A stretch of 64,000 bases of DNA from Saccharopolyspora erythraea NRRL 2338 (GTDB taxonomy: Bacteria; Actinomycetota; Actinomycetes; Mycobacteriales; Pseudonocardiaceae): contig NC_009142.1 in the NCBI RefSeq assembly GCF_000062885.1, positions 5,755,584 through 5,819,583 on the forward strand, given 5' to 3'. The translations under genes were made by a program, and so were the position numbers. This document shows positions 16,328 through 25,335 of this stretch, one piece after another. The notes under the pieces were generated by a model, which did not search any database, was not told the DNA's origin, and was given only the letters and a program-made list of their open reading frames with translations. The first letter of the stretch is position 1; the number at the start of each line of letters is the position of its first letter.

Positions 16328-16759
16328 GCACGCCTTCGCGATCGCCGCGGTGTCCCAGTAGAACGGGCGCACCTCGGCGAGCCCGCGGTCGCGGATCCGG
16401 ATGTGCTGGAGGATGGGGAACTCCAGCTCGGTGCCGGTGGCTCTGGCCCGCGCCCTGATCCGGCTGAGCACGACCGCGGTCGCATCGCCGAACCAGTAGT
16501 CCTGCTCGCCGATGTCGAAGCGCTCCCACGTCCGGCTCATGGTGGCGAAGAAGCGCTCCAGGCCGTCGTGGCCGCGCCAGGTCCCCGAGTACGGCAGGCC
16601 CGGGTCCTGGTGCAGCACCACGTCCGGGTCGAGGTGCCGCGCCACTCCGGAGAAGTCGGCCCGGCCCGGGCCACCGGCGGCGAGGTATTCGGCCTCGGCC
16701 GCGTAGAAGTCATCCAGAGCGGCGGAGAGCTGGTCGGTCTCGGCGGTTCGTGGGGTCAT
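16319..16759 (-). CDS. SnoaL/NTF2-like polyketide-cyclase-fold protein
   Basis: 146 residues. Pattern LDDFYAAEAEYLAAGG...FSGVARHLDPDVVLHQDPGLPYSGTWRGHDGLERFFATMSRTWERF, with C-terminal LQHIRIRDRGLAEVRPFYWDTAAI, fits the SnoaL-like cone-shaped NTF2 fold. Members include ketosteroid isomerases, dehydratases and many proteins of unknown role, so no reaction is assigned. ATG 16759 sets an NTF2-typical length. Convergent with the SDR, with stops overlapping by 9 nt. Confidence 0.75.
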   Translation of the reverse strand: MTPRTAETDQLSAALDDFYAAEAEYLAAGGPGRADFSGVARHLDPDVVLHQDPGLPYSGTWRGHDGLERFFATMSRTWERFDIGEQDYWFGDATAVVLSRIRARARATGTELEFPILQHIRIRDRGLAEVRPFYWDTAAIAKACSG

Positions 16760-16891
16760 CGTCGTCGTCCTCGTCGTCGTGCCTCTTGCGGTGCACCTCG
16801 AGTCAATCCGCGCCGGGGAGCCGAGCCAAGCGGGTTTCGGACATCGCACTGCGAATCGGAAACCGTTGGACAGCGCCCGAATACTGTCCAC

Positions 16892-17407
16892 ATGGGCATC
16901 TCCCCCGCGGTCGGCGACCAGCACCGCATCACCGCCACCCCCGTCGACGATCCGGTCTCGGCGGTGCTGCTGCGCACCTACGTCGACGAGGTGGCGAGCC
17001 GGTACTACGGGCGGCAGGCCACCACCGAGGAGATCGACCGCGCCCTGGCCGAGGACCCCAGCGACGACCTCCGCCCGCCGCACGGCGCGTTCCTCGTCGG
17101 GTGGGACGGCGACACGTCCGTCGGCTGCGTGGCCGTCCGGCTGCTGTCACCGGAGATCGCCGAGATCAAGCGCATGTACGTCGCACCGCGGGTGCGCGGC
17201 CTGGGCTGGGGCGGCCGGCTGCTGGTGGCGGTCGAGGAGCACGCCCGCTCGCTCGGGGCGTCGCTGCTGCGGCTCGACACCCGCGCCGACCTCGTCGAGG
17301 CGCGCGGACTCTACGCCAAGCACGGCTTCGCCGAGATCCCGCCGTACGCGCGGCGCAAGTACGCCGACCACTGGTTCGAGAAGCGGATCGCGGCGGGGCA
17401 GTTCTGA
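16892..17407 (+). CDS. GNAT family N-acetyltransferase
   Basis: 171 residues. EIKRMYVAPRVRGLGWGGRLL (about 90-110) is the acetyl-CoA binding motif, followed by LRLDTRADLVEARGLYAKHGFAEIPPY. The N-terminal helices (VLLRTYVDEVASRYYGRQAT) match a common actinobacterial subfamily of unknown substrate. It resembles the GNAT at 1846 in motif A and in the PPY/IPNF-type C-terminus, so they may be distant paralogues. Convergent with the methyltransferase, 13 nt apart. Confidence 0.85.
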   Translation: MGISPAVGDQHRITATPVDDPVSAVLLRTYVDEVASRYYGRQATTEEIDRALAEDPSDDLRPPHGAFLVGWDGDTSVGCVAVRLLSPEIAEIKRMYVAPRVRGLGWGGRLLVAVEEHARSLGASLLRLDTRADLVEARGLYAKHGFAEIPPYARRKYADHWFEKRIAAGQF

Positions 17408-17420
17408 GACGCCGGTCCCG

Positions 17421-18176
17421 TCACTTCCGGCACTCGATCAGGAAGCGGGTCGTGGTGGCGACGAAGGAGCCTTCGGCCTCGATGCGTTCGTGCAGGGAGC
17501 GCAGCTGCGGGCGGTACCGGTCCACCGTGAAGCCCGGGACCATCCAGATCACCCTCCGCAGGAAGTAGACCACCGCGCCGATGTCGAAGAACTCGGTGCG
17601 CAGGGACTCCGAGCGCAGGTCGACCACCTCCAGCCCCGCTGCCTGCGCCGCCGCCCGGGCGTCGTCGGGATGGCGCTTGCGCCGCACCTCCCGCGGTTGC
17701 GGGCCCAGGAAGTGCTCGACGAGCTCGAAGACGCTGGCGGGGCCGACCTGCTGGGAGAAGTACGTGCCGCCGGGCCGCAGCACGCGGGCGATCTCGGGCC
17801 ACCACGTGGTCACCGGGTGCCTGCTGACGACCAGGTCGAACGCCTCGTCGGCGAACGGCAGCGGCGGCTCGTCGGCGTCGGCGACGACCACCACGCCGCG
17901 CGGGTGCAGCAGCCGGGTCGCCTCGGCGATGTTGGGCGGCCACGACTCGGTGGCCACCGCCAGCGGCGGCAGCTCCGGCACCCCGGCCAGGGCCTCCCCG
18001 CCGCCGGTCTGCACGTCGAGCGCTGCGCGGGCGGTGGCCATCCGCTCGCCCATCATGCGCTGGTAACCCCACGACGGCCGCTGCTCGGTGGCACGTCCCT
18101 CCAGCCACGAGAAGTCCCAGCCGTCTACGGACACGGCGGCACCCTCGGCGACCAGCTCCTCGAAACCACGGGACAT
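17421..18176 (-). CDS. SAM-dependent methyltransferase (class I)
   Basis: 251 residues from ATG 18176. Motif I is DVQTGGGEAL (about 53-62), the acidic loop is VVVADADE, and motif IV/post-I reads LPFADEAFDLVVSRHPVTTWWPEIARVLRPGGTYFSQQVG, as in Methyltransf_11 proteins. An N-terminal segment FSWLEGRATEQRPSWGYQRMM is shared with an uncharacterised actinobacterial group. The substrate is unknown. Monocistronic by position. Confidence 0.85.
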   Translation of the reverse strand: MSRGFEELVAEGAAVSVDGWDFSWLEGRATEQRPSWGYQRMMGERMATARAALDVQTGGGEALAGVPELPPLAVATESWPPNIAEATRLLHPRGVVVVADADEPPLPFADEAFDLVVSRHPVTTWWPEIARVLRPGGTYFSQQVGPASVFELVEHFLGPQPREVRRKRHPDDARAAAQAAGLEVVDLRSESLRTEFFDIGAVVYFLRRVIWMVPGFTVDRYRPQLRSLHERIEAEGSFVATTTRFLIECRK

Positions 18177-18339
18177 GCCCGGATTCTCGCAACCCCTCGA
18201 GAACGGGGGCCACCGGATTTCACCGCGGACGCCAGGGCCGCGGCCACATCGCACCGGGCCGCGGCCACCGGGCCGCGCCCGCGTCGCGGTACGGCTTTAC
18301 CGTGGTGCTGAACCGAAACTCGGAACCGATGGAGTGGGC

Positions 18340-18828
18340 ATGACGGGTAAGAACCGGACGCTGATCGTTTGCCGGCACGCCAAGGCCGACCGGCCCGACG
18401 GCGGGTCCGACTTCGAGCGCCCGCTCGCCGCCCGCGGGCGCAAGGACGCGCCCGTCGCGGGCAAGTGGATGCGCAACAACGCGCCCGGTGTCGAGCTCGT
18501 CGTCTGCTCCCCGGCGCTGCGGGCCAAGCAGACCTGGGAGCTGCTGGGCGCAGAGCTCGCGTCCGCGCCGACGGTGCGCTACGAGCAGGACGTCTACGAC
18601 GCCACCACGGGCGATCTGCTCGCGGTCGTCAACGGGCTGCCCGAGATCGTGCGCACCGTGCTGCTGGTCGGCCACAACCCGGGTTTCGAGGGGCTGGTCT
18701 CGCTGCTGACGAGGCGGACGCACGAGATGCGCACCGCCGCGGTCGCCGTCCTCAGCGGCCCCGGCGACTGGTCGGAGATCACGCCGGGATGGGCGGAGCT
18801 GGTGGGTTCGACCGTGCCTCGCGGCTGA
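18340..18828 (+). CDS. SixA-family histidine phosphatase
   Basis: 162 residues. The catalytic RHAKA (12-16) with R12 and phospho-acceptor H13, followed by DFERPLAARGRKDAP and SPALRAKQTWE, then GHNPGFEGLV with the second His, gives the full SixA signature of the histidine phosphatase superfamily. E. coli SixA removes phosphate from phosphohistidine of HPt or nitrogen-PTS proteins; the actinobacterial target is not known. ATG 18340 is preceded by GGAG at 5 nt. Single gene, 75 nt before the RidA gene. Confidence 0.88.
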   Translation: MTGKNRTLIVCRHAKADRPDGGSDFERPLAARGRKDAPVAGKWMRNNAPGVELVVCSPALRAKQTWELLGAELASAPTVRYEQDVYDATTGDLLAVVNGLPEIVRTVLLVGHNPGFEGLVSLLTRRTHEMRTAAVAVLSGPGDWSEITPGWAELVGSTVPRG

Positions 18829-18903
18829 CCACCGCGGAAGCTCCGGCGGGCATATCCTGGCGACGCTGCGACACTTTTCCCGCGACAGGAGATGGTCGGC
18901 CAG

Positions 18904-19305
18904 ATGTCTCGCATCATCACCAATCCCGCCGTGCTGCACGATCCGGTCCCGTTCGGCTACAGCCACGTCGTCGAGGCCACCGGCGGGAACCCGGTGTTCA
19001 TCGCCGGCCAGTACGGCTCCGGCGATGACGGCCAGGTCGTCTCGCCCGGCTTCGCCGAGCAGGTCGAGCGGGCCTTCGCCAATCTCGGGACCGCGCTGAC
19101 GGCCGTCGGCCTGACCTTCGAGCACGTCGTGCGCGTCGGCACCTACGTCGTCGACCACGACGCGGACAAGCTCCACGTGCTCGCCGGGCAGGTCGAGCGC
19201 ACCTGGGGTGACCGGCCGCCGGCGCAGACCCTGATCGGCGTGGCCTCCCTCGCCCTGCCGGACATGCTCTTCGAGATCGACGCCGTCGCAATCCGCCCCG
19301 CGTGA
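18904..19305 (+). CDS. RidA family protein
   Basis: 133 residues, the standard size. Begins FGYSHVVEATGGNPVFIAGQYG and ends PAQTLIGVASLALPDMLFEIDAVAI, which is the YjgF/YER057c/RidA barrel. Canonical RidA hydrolyses reactive enamine/imine intermediates from pyridoxal-phosphate enzymes and needs an Arg near position 105; here the region reads RPPAQTLIGV, where the Arg is not in the usual place, so it may be one of the non-deaminase Rid subfamilies. ATG 18904 is spaced 12 nt from AGGAG; ATG 18892 sits directly on that site and is rejected. Confidence 0.82.
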   Translation: MSRIITNPAVLHDPVPFGYSHVVEATGGNPVFIAGQYGSGDDGQVVSPGFAEQVERAFANLGTALTAVGLTFEHVVRVGTYVVDHDADKLHVLAGQVERTWGDRPPAQTLIGVASLALPDMLFEIDAVAIRPA

Positions 19306-19392
19306 CCGGCGCCCGGCGCTGACCGGATCGTTCCGCACGGCGGCGCGATGATGCCTTCCCGCCGCCGTGCCCTCCCGGCAAGACTTGCCGGC

Positions 19393-19992
19393 GTGAACAG
19401 AGCACTCCTCGTGATCGACGTCCAGGAATCCTTCCGGCAGCGCCCGAACTGGGCCGCCATCTCCGAGCCACGGATCGCTGAGCAGGTCGACCGGCTGGTG
19501 CGGATGGCCCGCGACGCGGGCGACCTCGTGGTGTGGGTCCTGCACACCGAGCCCGGCACAGGCAACGTCTTCGACCCCGAGAGCGGGTTCGTGCGCCTGC
19601 TCGACGACCTCCGGCCGCAGCCGGGTGAGCCGGTGCTGACCAAGACCTCGCACAACGCCTTCACCACCACCAACCTCCAGCAGACGCTGACCGCGCACGG
19701 CATCCGCGAGCTGGTCGTGTGCGGCATCCGCACCGAGCAGTGCTGCGAGACCACGGCGCGCGTGGCGTCGGACTACGGCTACGCCATCACCTTCGCCGTC
19801 GACGCGACGGCGACGCAGCCGATCCCGCACTGGGACGCCCCGGCGGACCGGCCGCTGGCCGAGGTCCTCGCCGACCCGCGCACCCTCGGCACCGACGAGA
19901 TCATCGCCCGCACCCGCTACGCCCTCGCGGGCCGGTTCGCCACCATCGCAACCGTCGACGAGCTCACCGGTGCGACCAACCCGGTAGGCTGA
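19393..19992 (+). CDS. Isochorismatase-like cysteine hydrolase
   Basis: 199 residues from GTG 19393. The triad is visible as D in LLVIDVQESF, K in VLTKTSHNAF and C in GIRTEQCCETTARVASDYGY. This family hydrolyses isochorismate, nicotinamide or N-carbamoyl compounds; the particular substrate cannot be read. It is followed 7 nt later by a GlxA-type regulator, a pairing often found, so the regulator probably controls this hydrolase. Confidence 0.85.
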   Translation: MNRALLVIDVQESFRQRPNWAAISEPRIAEQVDRLVRMARDAGDLVVWVLHTEPGTGNVFDPESGFVRLLDDLRPQPGEPVLTKTSHNAFTTTNLQQTLTAHGIRELVVCGIRTEQCCETTARVASDYGYAITFAVDATATQPIPHWDAPADRPLAEVLADPRTLGTDEIIARTRYALAGRFATIATVDELTGATNPVG

Positions 19993-19999
19993 CCGGTTC

Positions 20000-20914
20000 G
20001 TGACCCGCGTCGTCTTCGTACTCGTCCCCGGCGTGCACCTGCTCGACCTCGCGGGACCCGCGCAGGTGTTCTCCACCGCCGCCCGGCAGGGACTCGGCTA
20101 CACCTTGACCTACGTCGCCGAGCAGGCGTCGGTGCCGACGGCGCAGTCGCTGCCGGTGCACGCCGAGACCGGGTGGCCCGAGCTGTGCGCGGACGACCTC
20201 GTCATCGTTCCCGGCTGGCAGGGCGACTTCCTGCCGCGTACGGCCGTGCTCTCCGATGCTCAGTTGCGCGGACTGCGCGCGCACCACGCGCGTGGCGGCA
20301 CAGTGGCCAGCGTGTGCTCCGGCGCCGACGCGCTGGGCCGGGCCGGGCTGCTCGACGGCCGCCGCTGCACCACCCACCACGAGTTGCAGGACCAGCTGGC
20401 GGCGCGGTACCCGCGGGCCCACGTCGTGCGCGACGTCCTCTACACCCTCGACGACCGGGTGGTCACCTCCGCGGGCATCGCCAGCGGGATCGACGTCGCG
20501 CTGCACCTGGTCGCCACCGGCCACGGACCGGCCGCGGCGGCCCGCATCGCCCGCGCGATGGTCGTCTACGCCCGCCGCAACGGCGACGAGCCGCAGGCCA
20601 GCGCCATGCTGCGGCACCGCGGCCACCTCAGCGACGCGGTGCACCGCGTCCAGGACCTGCTCGACGCGCGGTTCGCCGAGCGGCTGCCGCTGGCCCGGCT
20701 GGCGGCCGAGGCCGGGTGCAGCGAGCGGACGCTGACGCGCGGCTTCACGCGGGCGACCGGGCTCACGCCGCTGCGCTACCAGCAGTTGCTGCGGCTGGAG
20801 CGGGCCGAACACCTCATCGGCCAGGGCGCGACGGTCGACTCGGCGGCCCGGTCCGTCGGGTTCGAGGACGGCCGCATGCTGCGGCGCCTGCGTTCACGCG
20901 CCGCGGACGCGTGA
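20000..20914 (+). CDS. GlxA-family AraC regulator with DJ-1/PfpI domain
   Basis: 304 residues from GTG 20000. The N-terminal DJ-1/PfpI-like domain (VVFVLVPGVHLLDLAGPAQVF) contains the nucleophile-elbow region ASVCSGADALGRAGLLDG with Cys. The C-terminal part has two AraC helix-turn-helix motifs (LARLAAEAGCSERTLTRGFTRATGLTPLRYQQLLRLERA and VDSAARSVGFED). Such proteins sense a ligand through the amidotransferase-like domain and activate nearby genes. Likely co-transcribed with the cysteine hydrolase. The stop codon lies inside a terminator stem. Confidence 0.88.
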   Translation: MTRVVFVLVPGVHLLDLAGPAQVFSTAARQGLGYTLTYVAEQASVPTAQSLPVHAETGWPELCADDLVIVPGWQGDFLPRTAVLSDAQLRGLRAHHARGGTVASVCSGADALGRAGLLDGRRCTTHHELQDQLAARYPRAHVVRDVLYTLDDRVVTSAGIASGIDVALHLVATGHGPAAAARIARAMVVYARRNGDEPQASAMLRHRGHLSDAVHRVQDLLDARFAERLPLARLAAEAGCSERTLTRGFTRATGLTPLRYQQLLRLERAEHLIGQGATVDSAARSVGFEDGRMLRRLRSRAADA

Positions 20915-20918
20915 ACGC
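20890..20918. terminator. Bidirectional terminator hairpin
   Basis: GCGTTCACGCG (20890-20900) pairs with CGCGTGAACGC (20908-20918) around a 7-nt loop. It overlaps the stop codon of the GlxA gene and lies 8 nt from the stop of the convergent acyl-CoA dehydrogenase. Confidence 0.75.
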
Positions 20919-20926
20919 GGGCCTGG

Positions 20927-22861
20927 TCAGTTCTGGGGTCCGGGTGGGACGATGCGCCGCTGGTCCGGTCGCGTGGTCGGGCCTGGGGTCGCGTCGGCGA
21001 TCCACGGCCCCTCGACCGACGGGTCGATCACGCCCTCGTCGAGCCAGTCGTACCTGCCGTCGAGCGCCCGCTGGGCCAGGGTGCGGTCGGCGGCGTCGGT
21101 GTTGTGCCACAGCCTGCCGAACAGCTCCTCGACGCGCCGCCGCGCCTGGCGGCAGAACGCGTCGGCCAGCTCCACGCCGGAGGCCTCCTGGTTCACCGAC
21201 GTGGCGTAGACGCAGGTCGCGCTCATCGCGAACAGCTCGGCGCCGATGTCGACGATGCGCCCGAGGAAGAGCTGGCGGTTCTCCATCGCGCCCTGCCACC
21301 GCGACATGCCGTAGAAGGTCTGGCGCGCGATGCGCCTGCCGGCGCGCTCGACGTAGCGCAGGTGGCCTGCCAGCCGCCCGTACTCGGCGAAGCCGGCCGG
21401 CAGCTGTCCCCGGCCGACCACCAGGCCCGGCAGCCAGCGGGCGTAGAAGCCGCCGGCCCTGGCCACCGCGCGGGCCTTGCGCCGCACGTCGGCCTTCGGG
21501 TCGATGATGTCCCCGGCGACCGAGAGGTGGACGTCGACGGCCTCGCGCGCGATCAGCAGGTGCATGATCTCGCTGGAGCCCTCGAAGATCCGGTTGATCC
21601 GCATGTCGCGCAGCAGCTGCTCGACCGGTACGCCGCGCTCGCCGCGCGCGACCAGTGAATCCGCGGTCTCGTAACCGCGGCCGCCGCGCACCTGCACCAG
21701 CTCGTCGGCGATCCGCCAGGCGAGCTCCGAGCTGTAGAGCTTGGCCAGCGCCGCCTCGATGCGGATGTCGTGGCGGTCGGCGTCGGCCAGCCTGCCCGAG
21801 ACCTCCAGCACGGCCTCCAGCGCGAACGCGGTGGCGGTGATGAACGAGATCTTGCTCGCGATCGCCTCGTGCGCGCCGACGGGCCGCCCCCACTGCACGC
21901 GCTGCGCCGACCACTCGCGGGCGATGCGGGCGCACCACTTGGAGGCGGCCGCGCACATCGCAGGCAACGACAGCCGCCCGGTGTTCAGCGTGGTCAGCGC
22001 GATCTTGAGGCCTTCGCCCTCGCCGCCGATGCGGTTGCGCGCCGGGACCACGACGTCGTGCAGCCGGGTCACGCCGTTCTCGATACCGCGCAGGCCGAGG
22101 AAGGAGTTGCGGTTCTCCACCGTGATGCCCGGTGCCCCGGCCTCGACGACGAACGCCGTCACGCCGCCGCGGCGCCCCTCGGACTTCGGCACCCGGGCCA
22201 TCACCACCAGCAGGTCGGCCAGCACGCCGTTGGTGGTCCACAGCTTCACGCCGTTGAGCGTGTAGCTCTCGCCGTCCTCGCTGGGCACCGCGGTGGTGGC
22301 CAGCCGCGCCGGGTCGCTGCCGACGTCGGGCTCGGTGAGCAGGAAGGCGGTGATCTCGCGGACGCAGCGGGGCAGGAACTCGCGCTTCTGCTCCTCGGTG
22401 CCGAACATCTTGACCGGCTGCGGCACGCCGATGGACTGGTGCGCCGACAGCAGCGCGCCGACGGCCGGGCTCGTGGTCCCGACCAGCATCAGCGCGCGGT
22501 GGTAGTAGACGGCGGGCAGTCCGAGGCCGCCGTAGGTGGTGGGGATCTTGATGCCGAGGGCGCCGAGGTCGCGCAGGCCGTGGATGACCTCGTCGGGCAC
22601 CCGGGCCTCGCGCTCGATGAGCGCGGCGTCGATGCGGGTCTCGCAGAACTCCCGCAGCCGGGATAGGAAGCGCTCGCCCTCGGGCAGCACGGCGCCTTCG
22701 GGCAGCGGGTCGATCAGGTCCAGCCGCAGCCTGCCCATGAACAGCTCGCGTCCGAAGCTCGGGCGGTCCCAGCGGGTCTGCCGCGCCTCTTCGGCGACCT
22801 GCCTGGCCTGCTGCGCGTCCACCTGCGGACGCTCGGTACCGGTGGAGTCCAACGTGGTCAT
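20927..22861 (-). CDS. Acyl-CoA dehydrogenase family protein, long form
   Basis: 644 residues from ATG 22861; the first 450 or so are a full acyl-CoA dehydrogenase. Seen: LTEPDVGSDPARLATTAV (FAD/substrate loop), YTLNGVKLWTTNGV, FLGLRGIENGVTRLHDVVVP, and MRINRIFEGSSEIMHLLIAREAVD at the end of the core, where the E of FEGSSE is in the usual catalytic-base region. About 180 extra helical residues follow, as in the FadE/very-long-chain type. It should oxidise a fatty acyl-CoA with FAD. A TACCC-GG-GGGTA dyad lies 52 nt upstream of the start. Confidence 0.9.
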   Translation of the reverse strand: MTTLDSTGTERPQVDAQQARQVAEEARQTRWDRPSFGRELFMGRLRLDLIDPLPEGAVLPEGERFLSRLREFCETRIDAALIEREARVPDEVIHGLRDLGALGIKIPTTYGGLGLPAVYYHRALMLVGTTSPAVGALLSAHQSIGVPQPVKMFGTEEQKREFLPRCVREITAFLLTEPDVGSDPARLATTAVPSEDGESYTLNGVKLWTTNGVLADLLVVMARVPKSEGRRGGVTAFVVEAGAPGITVENRNSFLGLRGIENGVTRLHDVVVPARNRIGGEGEGLKIALTTLNTGRLSLPAMCAAASKWCARIAREWSAQRVQWGRPVGAHEAIASKISFITATAFALEAVLEVSGRLADADRHDIRIEAALAKLYSSELAWRIADELVQVRGGRGYETADSLVARGERGVPVEQLLRDMRINRIFEGSSEIMHLLIAREAVDVHLSVAGDIIDPKADVRRKARAVARAGGFYARWLPGLVVGRGQLPAGFAEYGRLAGHLRYVERAGRRIARQTFYGMSRWQGAMENRQLFLGRIVDIGAELFAMSATCVYATSVNQEASGVELADAFCRQARRRVEELFGRLWHNTDAADRTLAQRALDGRYDWLDEGVIDPSVEGPWIADATPGPTTRPDQRRIVPPGPQN

Positions 22862-22912
22862 CACTGCCCCCGAACGACGAGCGGCCTGGTGATCTCGGAC
22901 ACACCAAGCTAC

Positions 22913-22924
22913 TACCCGGGGGTA
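22913..22924. promoter_or_regulatory. Candidate operator of the acyl-CoA dehydrogenase gene
   Basis: TACCC-GG-GGGTA, an inverted repeat in a GC-poor patch (CTACTACCCGGGGGTAAC) 52 nt upstream of the dehydrogenase ATG. The type resembles TetR operators found before fatty-acid genes; no cognate TetR gene is in the window. Confidence 0.4.
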
Positions 22925-23069
22925 ACCAGGGGAAGGACATCCGTGCCCGATTCGTCCGAGATGACCCGCCCAGGTGAGCACTGCCCCTCGACTGGACCGC
23001 AGGCCGGGCCCGGTGCGCGTAGTCGCAGAACAGATGAATGCGTCGTGTAGCCGAAATCGGCTGTCGCTT

Positions 23070-23108
23070 TTCACACATTAGAGTCCCGACCTCGTCAGTT
23101 AGTGTGAA
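23070..23108. promoter_or_regulatory. Inverted repeat before the FadR/asparagine operon
   Basis: TTCACAC (23070-23076) and GTGTGAA (23102-23108) are perfect inverted arms 25 nt apart, each next to ATTA/TTA. A TTGACA -35 candidate follows at 23122-23127. Probably an autoregulatory site of the FadR-type gene that starts at 23160. Confidence 0.4.
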
Positions 23109-23159
23109 GAAAAGCCAGGCCTTGACAACTCTGCGTGCCAGACCTGACGATTCCGCCTC

Positions 23160-23894
23160 ATGAACCTGTCGGACAGCCAGACAGCCGGACAGCCAGTCCG
23201 GCGGGTCTCGGCGATGGAAGCCGTGCTGGACCACCTGCGCGGCGCCATCGAGCGCGGTGAGTACGCCGTCGGCGACAAGCTGCCGTCGGAGGCCGCCCTC
23301 GGCAGGGAGTTCGAGGTCAGCCGCTCCGTGGTGCGCGAGGCGCTGCGCGGGCTGCAGGCCCTCGGGCTCACCGTCTCCCGCACCGGCAGGGGAACGTTCG
23401 TCACCGCGGCCGGACCGGCCGAGAACCCGGTGTTCGGGCCCTACTCGGCGCGGGACCTGATAGAGGTGCGGCGGCACGTCGAGGTCCCCGCCGCCGGCTA
23501 CGCCGCGCTGCGGCACAGCTCGGACGACCTCGACCTGCTGACCCACCTGCTGGAGCGGATGGAGCAGGAGACCGACAACACCGCCTGGGTGGCGCTGGAC
23601 TCGCTGTTCCACATCACCATCGCCCAGGCCTCGGGCAACCCGGTCTTCGGCAAGGTCATCGAGGAGATCCGGGACGCGCTGGCCAAGCAGTCCGCGCTGC
23701 TGAACCAGCTCGGCGACCGGCGCGGCGGCTCCAACACCGAGCACCGGCGGATCGTCGAGGCGATCGCCGGGGGTTCGCAGGAGGCGGCAACCGAGGCGAT
23801 GGCCTTCCACCTCGAACACGTCGAGGCGGCGCTGACCAGCATCGTCACCAACAAGAACGGGCGGCGACCCCGCGAGCAGAACGGAAAGTCCTGA
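23160..23894 (+). CDS. FadR-type GntR regulator of the asparagine operon
   Basis: 244 residues. Winged helix-turn-helix KLPSEAALGREFEVSRSVVREALRGLQALGLTVSRTGRGTFV (about 41-82), then an FCD helical domain with DSLFHITIAQASGNPVF and SNTEHRRIVEAIAGG containing the metal-type His residues. It is 4 nt upstream of the permease gene and so in the same operon; the effector is probably an amino acid such as asparagine or aspartate, which is inference from the neighbours. Confidence 0.85.
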   Translation: MNLSDSQTAGQPVRRVSAMEAVLDHLRGAIERGEYAVGDKLPSEAALGREFEVSRSVVREALRGLQALGLTVSRTGRGTFVTAAGPAENPVFGPYSARDLIEVRRHVEVPAAGYAALRHSSDDLDLLTHLLERMEQETDNTAWVALDSLFHITIAQASGNPVFGKVIEEIRDALAKQSALLNQLGDRRGGSNTEHRRIVEAIAGGSQEAATEAMAFHLEHVEAALTSIVTNKNGRRPREQNGKS

Positions 23895-23898
23895 CACC

Positions 23899-25335
23899 GT
23901 GACCGAACAAACCACCACGCGGGCCGCCGAGCGCCCGAAGTCCCCCTTCGACGCGGGCGACGCGGGCTACAGCAAGTCGCTCAAGACCCGCCACATCAAC
24001 ATGATCGCCATCGGCGGCGCGATCGGGACCGGGCTGTTCCTCGGGGCCGGCGGCAGGCTGGCCACGGCCGGGCCCGCGCTGGCCATCGTCTACGCGGTGT
24101 GCGGGCTGTTCGCCTTCTTCGTCGTGCGGTCGCTGGGCGAGCTGATCCTGTACCGCCCGTCCTCCGGCGCCTTCGTGTCCTACGCGCGCGAGTTCATGGG
24201 CGAGAAGGGTGCCTACACCGCGGGCTGGATGCACTTCCTGAACTGGTCGACCACCGGCATCGCCGACATCACCGCGATCGCGCTCTACGCCCACTTCTGG
24301 GCGGCGTTCACCCCGATCCCGCAGTGGGTGCTCGCGCTGATCGCGCTGGCCATCGTGCTCGCCATCAACCTGGTCTCGGTGAAGCTGTTCGGCGAGCTGG
24401 AGTTCTGGTTCGCCATCATCAAGGTCGCCGCGCTGGTGCTGTTCATGGTCGTCGGGATCTTCCTGCTGGTCACCCAGCACCCGATCGACGGCGCCACGCC
24501 CGGGCCGCAGCTGATCGCCGACAACGGCGGCGTCTTCCCCGCCGGCGTGCTGCCGATGGTGCTGATCATGCAGGGCGTCATCTTCGCCTACGCCGCGATC
24601 GAGCTGGTGGGCGTCGCCGCGGGCGAGACCGAGAACCCCGAGAAGGTCATGCCCAAGGCGATCAACTCCATCATGTGGCGGATCGCGCTGTTCTACGTCG
24701 GCTCGGTGGTGCTGCTGGCGATGCTCATGCCCTGGAGCGCCTACAGCAAGGCCGAGAGCCCCTTCGTCACCGTGCTCTCCCACATCGGCGTGCCGTACGC
24801 GGGCGACGTGATGAACCTGGTGGTGCTCACCGCCGCGATGTCCAGCCTCAACTCCGGGCTGTACTCCACCGGCCGCATCCTGCGCTCGATGTCGATGGCG
24901 GGTTCGGCGCCGAAGTTCACCGGCGCGATGAACAAGAACCAGGTGCCCTACGGCGGGATCATGCTCACCGCGGCGGTCTGCGTGATCGGCGTCGGCCTGA
25001 ACTACCTGGTGCCCGCCGAGGCGTTCGAGATCGTGCTGAACTTCGCCTCGCTGGGCATCCTCGGCACCTGGGCGATCATCGTGCTCTCGCACCTGCTGTT
25101 CGTGCGCAAGGCCAAGCGCGGCGAGGTGACACGGCCGAGCTACCGGCTGCCGTTCTCCCCGTACACCGAGATCGTCACCCTGGCGTTCCTGGCGTCGGTG
25201 GTGGTGCTGATGGGCTTCGACGAGGTCGGCCGGATCACCCTGATGTGCCTGCCGCTGATCGTGCTCGCCCTGGTCGTCGGCTGGTTCGGTGTGCGCAAGC
25301 GGATCAACACCGCGGTGCTGGAGAACGCCGAATGA
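23899..25335 (+). CDS. ansP: L-asparagine permease (AnsP-like, AAT family)
   Basis: 478 residues from GTG 23899, 12 predicted membrane helices. N-terminal KTRHINMIAIGGAIGTGLFLGAGG is the amino-acid transporter signature; the sequence QGVIFAYAAIELVGVAAGETENPEKVMPKAINSIMWRI marks the AAT subfamily (AnsP/GabP/CycA), and AnsP is the best guess because an asparaginase follows with an ATGA overlap. It imports the amino acid by proton symport. Operon order: regulator, permease, asparaginase. Confidence 0.85.
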   Translation: MTEQTTTRAAERPKSPFDAGDAGYSKSLKTRHINMIAIGGAIGTGLFLGAGGRLATAGPALAIVYAVCGLFAFFVVRSLGELILYRPSSGAFVSYAREFMGEKGAYTAGWMHFLNWSTTGIADITAIALYAHFWAAFTPIPQWVLALIALAIVLAINLVSVKLFGELEFWFAIIKVAALVLFMVVGIFLLVTQHPIDGATPGPQLIADNGGVFPAGVLPMVLIMQGVIFAYAAIELVGVAAGETENPEKVMPKAINSIMWRIALFYVGSVVLLAMLMPWSAYSKAESPFVTVLSHIGVPYAGDVMNLVVLTAAMSSLNSGLYSTGRILRSMSMAGSAPKFTGAMNKNQVPYGGIMLTAAVCVIGVGLNYLVPAEAFEIVLNFASLGILGTWAIIVLSHLLFVRKAKRGEVTRPSYRLPFSPYTEIVTLAFLASVVVLMGFDEVGRITLMCLPLIVLALVVGWFGVRKRINTAVLENAE

